Positions 28,110 to 34,041 of a stretch of DNA of 34,041 nt are shown here, piece by piece. The DNA lies in the NCBI GenBank assembly GCA_946411205.1, contig CAMKDG010000029.1, forward strand, positions 1-34,041. The letters are read 5' to 3'. Each line of letters begins with the position of its first letter. Positions within the stretch are counted from its first letter, which is position 1. The notes under the pieces are model-generated. The model saw only the letters and a program-made list of their open reading frames with translations, was not told the origin of the DNA and did not search any database. This DNA comes from an uncultured Desulfotomaculum sp. (lineage in GTDB: Bacteria > Bacillota > Desulfotomaculia > Desulfotomaculales > Desulfotomaculaceae). Made by a program: the position numbers and the translations under genes.

Positions 28110-29042
28110 TTAGTTGTGTCTGTTCATTCCCTTATGACTATCCTGAGCATGTTCTGTATGTGAGGAGGTGCCGGAAGTGCTACTGTCCATATGTCCCTGG
28201 GGAGAATGACTTTGTCTTTGACCAGATGCACCGGGTTTCATTGTTCCCTTTTCCATGTGATTTTCCTGGTTTTGCCGATGTCCCTTAACTTCCATATAAT
28301 GATGACCAAAGACATCGCCCGCTTTGATACCTGCCTGAGATAAGGCAGTCGGTACATCCTGCTGTTTCAGCAGGTCAAGTTTTACCGGTTGATTTTGCTG
28401 TTTACATTCTTCGTAGACAGTGTATTTGCCCAGGGGCATCCCGGCCTTTTCCGCAGCCCGGATCATTCCTTGGGGCTGGCTGGTTACCACCAATGATCCC
28501 TGGTAGCCCTGCTTTTCAAGTTGACCGTATAGGAAATCCTTTAACTGCTGTTCAGTTATATGGGGAAGGTTTTGCTCATTTATTTTAATCAAGGTGCCGA
28601 TAACCATAGTCTGTTTTTCTAAATGAGCCTGCTCCAGGCTGTATTGCAATAACGTATCTAGGGCAGTGTAAAGGTCCTGCCCCTTTAAGGTGATGGCAAA
28701 ATCATTGTCCGGTTGACCAACTATATTGGTCTGGGTGACTTTGCCTGCTGCATCCACCCACAAGCCAATTTCAGGCTGCCAGGCCAGGTTGATATACGCC
28801 GCCGCTGCCGGGGTAGGAGCGAAAGTGGGCATCAAGCCGGTGAAGAGGATTAAAAGTACCGCCGCTGCCACGGCCAACATTTTGGGCTTGGCTAGTAAAA
28901 CCGGTGGCTTCATATAGATGGTAGAGCCAACTGGCGGGACCGGCTTGATGCGGGTAGTCAGGTATTGACCGTCTTCGGTGTAAACCAATACATTTTTGTA
29001 GTTGTCTCTGTGGGCCATAACCACTGCTTTTACTTTTGCCAT
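28110..29042 (-). CDS. rsgI: RsgI-like anti-sigma-I factor with His/Met-rich extracytoplasmic tail
   Basis: RsgI N-terminal domain (AVVMAHRDNYKNVLVYTEDGQYLTTRI), TM, extracytoplasmic AYINLAWQPEIGLWVDAAGKV..., C-terminal tail HHYMEVKGHRQNQENHMEKGTMKP...HSPQGHMDSSTSGTSSHTEHAQDSHKGMNRHN; directly downstream of sigI. Confidence 0.85.
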   Translation of the reverse strand: MAKVKAVVMAHRDNYKNVLVYTEDGQYLTTRIKPVPPVGSTIYMKPPVLLAKPKMLAVAAAVLLILFTGLMPTFAPTPAAAAYINLAWQPEIGLWVDAAGKVTQTNIVGQPDNDFAITLKGQDLYTALDTLLQYSLEQAHLEKQTMVIGTLIKINEQNLPHITEQQLKDFLYGQLEKQGYQGSLVVTSQPQGMIRAAEKAGMPLGKYTVYEECKQQNQPVKLDLLKQQDVPTALSQAGIKAGDVFGHHYMEVKGHRQNQENHMEKGTMKPGASGQRQSHSPQGHMDSSTSGTSSHTEHAQDSHKGMNRHN

Positions 29043-29048
29043 ATGTTA

Positions 29049-29777
29049 TTACCTCTCTGTCTCGGAGCTAAATAGTTTGGTGAACCTCTGGAGGGCCGAG
29101 AGGTCCGGCTCGGTGAATAGGAGTAGCGTAGCAATAATGTATTTACGTCCCTTTTCCAGTACGCGGGTACTTAGGCTGGTAATATCAACCAACTCTTTAG
29201 CAGGTAGCTTCCGGGTATTACGCAGGCAACCCAGCAGGTCTTCATTATGGAGAATGGTCATGGCCACCTGAAACAATTTTTCTCGCCTATCCCGGTGCTT
29301 GGGGGAACACTGCACCAGATCCTCCAGAGTAATGCTGTACTTGCTTAAATGCTGTTGGAATAGTTCGATGGTTTCGGCCATTCTTTCCTGCTGCAAACCT
29401 TCTTGGTAGGAGTTGTGAGATTGTTGCTCCAGTAAGAGAAGCATATTATTTTCAGCCTGATCTGGAATCGTTGCTAACAACAGTTCGTATTTAGCAGGAT
29501 TTCTTCGAAAGTAATCCGTCAGACGTCGTTGAATCACGATGTAGGCGAAGGAGGAGAAGGAAGCATTCTGGTTAAAATCGTAGCTGTCAATGGCCTCGTT
29601 AAAGGCCAACAGGGCAATGCTTAGTTCATCATCATTTTCCCAGCTTAAAAAACGCTTGCAGATACGGGAACTTATCCGGGCGATGTAGTCCCGGTGTTTT
29701 ATAATAAGTTCCTCTCTAGCCATTGCTTCGCCGTCTTTTGCTTTTTGCAATAATCGCTTGAGTGTAAATTGAAACAT
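29049..29777 (-). CDS. sigI: RNA polymerase sigma-I factor
   Basis: AKDGEAMAREELIIKHRDYIARISSRICKRFLSWENDDELSIALLAFNEAIDSYDFNQNASFSSFAYIVIQRRLTDYFRR matches SigI. Confidence 0.9.
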   Translation of the reverse strand: MFQFTLKRLLQKAKDGEAMAREELIIKHRDYIARISSRICKRFLSWENDDELSIALLAFNEAIDSYDFNQNASFSSFAYIVIQRRLTDYFRRNPAKYELLLATIPDQAENNMLLLLEQQSHNSYQEGLQQERMAETIELFQQHLSKYSITLEDLVQCSPKHRDRREKLFQVAMTILHNEDLLGCLRNTRKLPAKELVDITSLSTRVLEKGRKYIIATLLLFTEPDLSALQRFTKLFSSETER

Positions 29778-29873
29778 GGTTTTCCTCCGCTATTAGACAT
29801 TCGCAATGGACCAGTCTGTTTCGGTGGGTCAACAAAAAATCAGGACAAAGTATAAATCGCTCCCTAGGATAAA

Positions 29874-29917
29874 ATTGTAGCAGGCAGGTTTCACAAAACT
29901 TTTACATAGATGTTACA
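29874..29917 (-). promoter_or_regulatory. 11-bp direct-repeat promoter P2 (for sigI-rsgI)
   Basis: Minus: TGTAACATCTA|TGTAAAAGTTT|TGTGAAACCTG|CCTGC-TACAAT. Confidence 0.65.
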
Positions 29918-29945
29918 TTTCTGTGATAATTTGAACTGGTACAAT
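29911..29945 (+). promoter_or_regulatory. Candidate divergent partner promoter P5 (for 30062-30406 gene)
   Basis: TGTTACATTTC|TGTGATAATTT|GAACTGG-TACAAT; shares sequence with P2 but spacing to the -10 is 12 rather than 10. Confidence 0.4.
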
Positions 29946-30061
29946 GTTCCGGCAACTGGCCCACCAAAAAATGTTTTTGCTTGCGAAAGAGTAGGTGAAA
30001 AGGGAAAAAGGGAGCAACTGAAACTAGGGGTTCCCCAAAAAATCATCAGGAGGTTTAACAG

Positions 30062-30406
30062 ATGGTAAGCAAAAAGAAATTGATTACTGGAGTTTTTACT
30101 TTAATTTTGGGGGTTTCGGTGGTGGGAGCAGCCTACGCCCTGCCTATGAACAACACTCCCATGCTAGACCAGAATACTGATGCTGCCAAGGCCACTGTAA
30201 CCATACACCAAAGCGGTAATACTGCAGGGATACCGATGCCAGCCAATGAACAAACCATGAATTCCCAAATGAGCCAAAGCAGTCAACAGATGGCTCAGCA
30301 TTATGAACAAATGCAGCAAAACCACCACCAGAAGATGATACATAATCATCAAGCCATGTCTGGTAGACAACCAATGAATAGTGGTCATAGGGGAGGGCAT
30401 AAATAA
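30062..30406 (+). CDS. Small secreted Met/His/Gln-rich protein
   Basis: Signal peptide; MNSQMSQSSQQMAQHYEQMQQNHHQKMIHNHQAMSGRQPMNSGHRGGHK; SD aggagg. Confidence 0.75.
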   Translation: MVSKKKLITGVFTLILGVSVVGAAYALPMNNTPMLDQNTDAAKATVTIHQSGNTAGIPMPANEQTMNSQMSQSSQQMAQHYEQMQQNHHQKMIHNHQAMSGRQPMNSGHRGGHK

Positions 30407-30453
30407 TAGAGAAGAGCAAAGTAATCGATTGAAACCAAAAACTTGACAAAGTC

Positions 30454-30496
30454 AATATAATCAGTAATACTTATAATAAGTATTACTGATTATATT
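30454..30496. promoter_or_regulatory. 43-nt perfect palindrome upstream of marR-like gene, probable operator
   Basis: AATATAATCAGTAATACTTAT-A-ATAAGTATTACTGATTATATT (21-bp arms), just downstream of TTGACA at 30443-30448. Confidence 0.75.
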
Positions 30497-30508
30497 TTGT
30501 GGTGATTA

Positions 30509-30928
30509 ATGCAGATGAAAATAGAAGAATCTTTAGGGTTTAAGTTGGCAAAAGCATCACAGCGGATGTTTGGACTTTTTGAAAACTATCTACTACGGGC
30601 CGACATCACATCCAAACAAAATGGAGCTATGCTGATTATCCATGAATACCCAAACTTAACGCAAAAAGAGGTTGCCAGCATTCAACGGGTTGACCAGACA
30701 ACAATGGGACAGATAATCGATCAGCTTGAAAAAAAGCAGTTTGTAATGCGTGTAAAGCACCCAACGGACAGGAGAGCTTATTGTCTTGTCTTAACTGAGG
30801 TGGGCGAAGATTTAATTACATCTTTGTGGGCCGATATGAAGCGTTGTGAGGCTGTGTTTCTGAAAAAGCTCAATCAGGATGAAATCGAGCAATTATTTAT
30901 ATTGTTAGATAAAATTGAAAGGGAGTAG
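30509..30928 (+). CDS. MarR-family transcriptional regulator
   Basis: NLTQKEVASIQRVDQTTMGQIIDQLEKKQFVMRVKHPTDRRAYCLVLTEVGEDL (wHTH with DxR wing). Confidence 0.93.
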   Translation: MQMKIEESLGFKLAKASQRMFGLFENYLLRADITSKQNGAMLIIHEYPNLTQKEVASIQRVDQTTMGQIIDQLEKKQFVMRVKHPTDRRAYCLVLTEVGEDLITSLWADMKRCEAVFLKKLNQDEIEQLFILLDKIERE

Positions 30929-30934
30929 GAATCA

Positions 30935-31294
30935 ATGAACAAAATGGATTATTTCAAAGCAAAAGTCGAGGCTACAATGAGTCCGATGGACTTTACCCAT
31001 GCATTAAAGGCCGAACCAGACAAGTTTTTGCTGGTTGATGTGCGTAATGCACCGCCACATATTATGAAGCAGAAAATTGCGGGAGCAAAGCATCTTCCAC
31101 TGGCCCAACTTGCGGAAAAGCTGGGTGAGTTGCCGAAAGACAAAACAATTGTTGTGTACTGCTGGGAAACATGGTGCAACATGGCTGCCAAAGCGGCAAT
31201 TATACTATTGGAGAATGGCTATGATGTTCTTGAACTGACGGGTGGTATTGCAGCTTGGACAACGATGGGATTTCCCGTTGAATCAGTAGAATAA
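30935..31294 (+). CDS. Rhodanese-like domain protein
   Basis: FLLVDVRNAPPHIMKQKIAGAKHLPLAQL, IVVYCWETWCNMAAKAAIILLENGYDVLELTGGIAAWTTMGFPV. Confidence 0.92.
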   Translation: MNKMDYFKAKVEATMSPMDFTHALKAEPDKFLLVDVRNAPPHIMKQKIAGAKHLPLAQLAEKLGELPKDKTIVVYCWETWCNMAAKAAIILLENGYDVLELTGGIAAWTTMGFPVESVE

Positions 31295-31311
31295 TAGCCT
31301 GTATGCAATAA

Positions 31312-31341
31312 AGTCGAGTGTTTGAAATGCTCGGCTTTTTT
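31312..31341 (+). terminator. Rho-independent terminator after rhodanese gene
   Basis: AGTCGAG...CTCGGCTTTTTT. Confidence 0.7.
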
Positions 31342-31605
31342 ATGTTTTCTTTCATAAAACAGGGAAAAGCCAGTTTTTGATTAAAATGAAAATCTGGTTT
31401 TTTAAAGTCTAAGACGTCTTTGTAAAAGGACGTTTTTTCTTTTGGCATATCAGAAAGTATAAACTTTCCGATATGCATAAGGTGAACTAGGCTTCCGCCG
31501 GCGTCTAAAGACTTGGCACAAGCCAGTTCTTCTAATAAAACTTTTGCCAATTGTTATCAGAGAGCAAAGTATCCTACAATCAAATTTTTATTAATATCAC
31601 AAAAA

Positions 31606-31649
31606 CGTGAAACTTTTGTAACAGCCCTGTGAACTTTATCAGGTATCAT
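31606..31649 (+). promoter_or_regulatory. 11-bp direct-repeat promoter P4 (for 31723-33490 operon)
   Basis: CGTGAAACTTT|TGTAACAGCCC|TGTGAACTTTA|TCAGG-TATCAT. Confidence 0.65.
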
Positions 31650-31722
31650 AGCCATGTGAAAAATATACGAGCCCTCAGATAGCTAGTGAGAAAACGAAAA
31701 TAGATTGAAAGGGTGGCAAAAT

Positions 31723-32151
31723 GTGAGGTTAAAATGGTTTGGTTTATTTGGTATTTTACTAGCATTCATGCTGGTGGCGGGTCCCTTAGTAGGCAGCGCA
31801 ATGGCGGCAGGCGATCACGAAGATCCCCATGCTGGCCACGATATGAGTACCATGAACCACTCGGATCAAACGAGCGAACATGATATGCATGATATGGAAG
31901 GCATGTCCCAGGATGGTTCTGCAAGTGAGCATGAAGGAACTGCAGGAGGAGACCAAGGTTCCTCTCACAGCAGCCATGACTTAGGTGCCAAGGATGGTCA
32001 TGATTCCACTAGCGGCGGTCACGGAGGGGAATCTCAAGACCCGAATACGCCTCCTAACTGGCCAGTGATTTATGGTTTTGGTGCCTTTAACTTACTGGTG
32101 CTTATTGCTGCTGCGTTATTGAAAAACAAGGGTGTAAATGGGGTGAATTAA
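31723..32151 (+). CDS. Secreted/anchored His/Asp/Met-rich protein with C-terminal TM
   Basis: GTG behind aaagggtgg; signal peptide, then GDHEDPHAGHDMSTMNHSDQTSEHDMHDMEGMSQ...SHSSHDLGAKDGHDSTSGGHGGES, C-terminal TM VIYGFGAFNLLVLIAAALL. Confidence 0.75.
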   Translation: MRLKWFGLFGILLAFMLVAGPLVGSAMAAGDHEDPHAGHDMSTMNHSDQTSEHDMHDMEGMSQDGSASEHEGTAGGDQGSSHSSHDLGAKDGHDSTSGGHGGESQDPNTPPNWPVIYGFGAFNLLVLIAAALLKNKGVNGVN

Positions 32152-32152
32152 G

Positions 32153-33490
32153 TTGAGTCAACATAAAGGCAGTCAACTACTGAAAAATATATTAAAGAGT
32201 AAGTGGTATCCGGGAATCTTTCAATGGCCTACCCTAATTGTGTTTGCTGTAATTATGTATGAATTATTAATTGGCATCCCGGTAGCCCACGAGAACTTTG
32301 GTACAGCCATGACCTGGGTCCTTTGGTGGCCCATAATACCATTGATTTTCCTATTGGTCGGTCGTTTCTGGTGTGCCATTTGTCCCTTTGCCACGGTGAG
32401 TGATTTGGTTCAAAAGTTTGTTGGTAATAAGCGTCCGGTACCCAAGTTTTTGAAAAAGTACGGTATTTGGATTATCGATGCACTCTTTATTTTGATTACC
32501 TGGGCAGACCATATTTGGGGTATTGTAGGGTCTCCTAGAGGTTCCGGGGTACTGCTGCTAATGCTTACTACCGGTGTCATTGTAGCCGGTGCCTTCTTTG
32601 AAAGAAGAACATGGTGCCGCTACCTATGCTTTATCGGTGGGCTGGCGGGCAACTATTCCCGTGCCGGTGCACTTCAGCTACGGGGTACACCGGAAATCTG
32701 CGCCAAGTGTACCGTTTCTGCTTGCTATAAAGGCAGTGAAAAGGCTCCGGGGTGTCCCATGTTTGAATTTCCCAAAACAATGGATAACAGTGCCCGCTGT
32801 AACTTCTGCGGTGATTGTGTAAAAAGCTGCCCTAACGACTCGATCACTGTTTCTACAAGAATTCCTACCAAAGAACTATGGTTTATTCGTAAACCTAAAC
32901 TGGAAGAATCCTTCCTGGCTATTGTTATTATGGGTATCGTGTTCGTACAGAACATCACCATGCTGGAAGTGTGGGGGGAAATTCAGCAGTGGATGGGTAG
33001 CATACTGGGCACCAACAATAACGATGTTATTTTCACCGTTACCTTTATCATTGCAATGGCTATTCCAGCACTTCTTCTCTACCTAACCAGTTGGTTCGCC
33101 TCCTTAAAGAACTCAGACAATGCGTTGATGAACCTAACCAAATTTGGCTATGCGTTAATCCCATTGGACTTTGCCGGTCATATGGCGCACAACCTGTTCC
33201 ACCTGCTGGCTGAAGGAAAGTCCGTGCTATTCACTGGATTGGCTTTGTTTGGTATCAAGAAGGAGGGGGCATCTGCTGCCTTGGTGGGTATGGAAACTAT
33301 TGTCTTCTTGCAGTATACTCTACTGGCTCTGGGTACTCTAGCCTCTATCTATACAGCATACCGTATTGCCAAGGCTAATTACAAAGGAGAAGAGGTTAGG
33401 AGTACAGTGATTCCTTATTCCATCCTGATCTTGGTGCTGGTGGCCTTTAACATTTATCTGTTCCTGTTGCCGATGGCTCATAGAATGTAA
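32153..33490 (+). CDS. Polytopic 4Fe-4S membrane protein (NapH/CcoG/NosR-C-terminal-like polyferredoxin)
   Basis: RFWCAICPFATVSDL, RTWCRYLCFIGGLAGNYSR, CAKCTVSACYKGSEKAPGCPMFEFP, CNFCGDCVKSCPNDSI, multiple TMs. Confidence 0.85.
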   Translation: MSQHKGSQLLKNILKSKWYPGIFQWPTLIVFAVIMYELLIGIPVAHENFGTAMTWVLWWPIIPLIFLLVGRFWCAICPFATVSDLVQKFVGNKRPVPKFLKKYGIWIIDALFILITWADHIWGIVGSPRGSGVLLLMLTTGVIVAGAFFERRTWCRYLCFIGGLAGNYSRAGALQLRGTPEICAKCTVSACYKGSEKAPGCPMFEFPKTMDNSARCNFCGDCVKSCPNDSITVSTRIPTKELWFIRKPKLEESFLAIVIMGIVFVQNITMLEVWGEIQQWMGSILGTNNNDVIFTVTFIIAMAIPALLLYLTSWFASLKNSDNALMNLTKFGYALIPLDFAGHMAHNLFHLLAEGKSVLFTGLALFGIKKEGASAALVGMETIVFLQYTLLALGTLASIYTAYRIAKANYKGEEVRSTVIPYSILILVLVAFNIYLFLLPMAHRM

Positions 33491-33496
33491 AGATAT

Positions 33497-33544
33497 AAAA
33501 ACAATCCCGTATCACTGTATAAAAGTGGTGCGGGATTGTTTTTG
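33497..33544 (+). terminator. Rho-independent terminator after polyferredoxin gene
   Basis: AAAAACAATCCCG...CGGGATTGTTTTT. Confidence 0.85.
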
Positions 33545-34013
33545 CATGTAAATCAGTCTTAGAATAGAGGCTTCAACAAGGGAGGGAAGGGATAACCGAT
33601 GAATGGAACATTCACGGATCAATTATTAACTAATGAACAAAAGGGTTGATTTGTGTCATTGGACATATGGGCGGTGAAACTTCCTGTAAAAATAATTCTA
33701 TTAGCTTCTGGAATTAATAAAATGGAGTCTTAAGGTTTTATAATTTCAATATTTTGTGTGCGTATTTTTTAGTTTATTTCGGAGTGGCAGGGAGGAGCAA
33801 ATAACTGTGTGAACCAGGGAGGATTATTATTGCCTTGATAGTTTTCTATTGTGATTATATTTCTCCATTAAAGTAGGTTTTGGTACCTTTATAGGAAGTT
33901 TTGTGTGAGATTTTGTGTTTGTCACAGAACATTTGTGAGCATCAAGAGCTGTTGTCTAAAATTGATTCCCCAAAATGGTTCCGATAATGTATATTATGTT
34001 AACTTAGACCAGA

Positions 34014-34041
34014 AAAACGCGATAGAGGTGCCTCTCTGCAC
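34014..34041 (+). ncRNA. Possible 5' edge of a lysine riboswitch (L-box), truncated by window end
   Basis: GCGATAGAGGTGC resembles the conserved L-box 5' segment (GAUAGAGGUGC). No coding ORF in about 500 nt upstream. Confidence 0.3.

Noticed and set aside
31200-31550. 116-aa minus-strand ORF over the hairpin-rich gap (MAKVLLEELACAKSLDAGGSLVHLMHIGKFILSDMPKEK...)
   Set aside because: The N-terminal third looks protein-like and could be a remnant gene, but it runs through a terminator and into the rhodanese gene antisense, and I cannot assign a family. Left as not supported.
33599-33649. 16-codon ORF MNGTFTDQLLTNEQKG with a strong SD (ggagggaaggg), in-frame TGA then more open frame (possible selenocysteine readthrough)
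   Set aside because: Too short. The extended frame resembles nothing recognisable and I see no clear SECIS hairpin after the TGA.
33896-33942. TGTG-rich stretch TTTTGTGTGAGATTTTGTGTTTGTCACAGAACATTTGTGAGC near the right end, considered as another 11-bp-repeat promoter or CRP/FNR site
   Set aside because: TGTG spacings are 12 and about 20 nt rather than 11, and there is no good -10 at the expected distance.
1-34041. CRISPR arrays, tRNA/rRNA genes, IS elements, prophage genes
   Set aside because: No regularly spaced repeats, cloverleaf-like tRNA signatures, transposases or phage structural genes seen by eye.

Overview
This window reads as low-GC Firmicutes chromosome, probably a Desulfotomaculum/Peptococcaceae-like anaerobe (inferred from gene content only). 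From left to right it contains: the 3' end of a MraY/WecA-like glycosyltransferase; lexA with a probable promoter and SOS box; a PAS-sigma54 activator next to a C4-dicarboxylate/TCA block (class I fumarase alpha/beta, PEPCK, sdhCAB, mdh); two YeiH-family transporters, each followed by an unlisted small single-TM ORF, flanking a histidine kinase, response regulator and orphan PAS sensor; a UspA protein; FapA/DUF342; ptb-buk; and an Rnk/GreA-like protein. The region from about 23.7 to 33.5 kb encodes Met/His-rich envelope proteins, an OmpR-type two-component system whose kinase has a Met/His-rich sensor loop, SigI-RsgI with a His/Met-rich RsgI tail, a MarR-rhodanese pair, and a His-rich anchored protein with a CcoG/NapH-like polyferredoxin. 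The most interesting signal is a set of at least four promoters in this region. Each carries three or four 11-bp direct repeats (TGTRAA-like), with the last repeat 10 nt from a -10 hexamer. They may form a local regulon of the embedded two-component system, possibly for metal (copper-like) envelope homeostasis. All of this comes from reading the sequence by eye; no database search was run.
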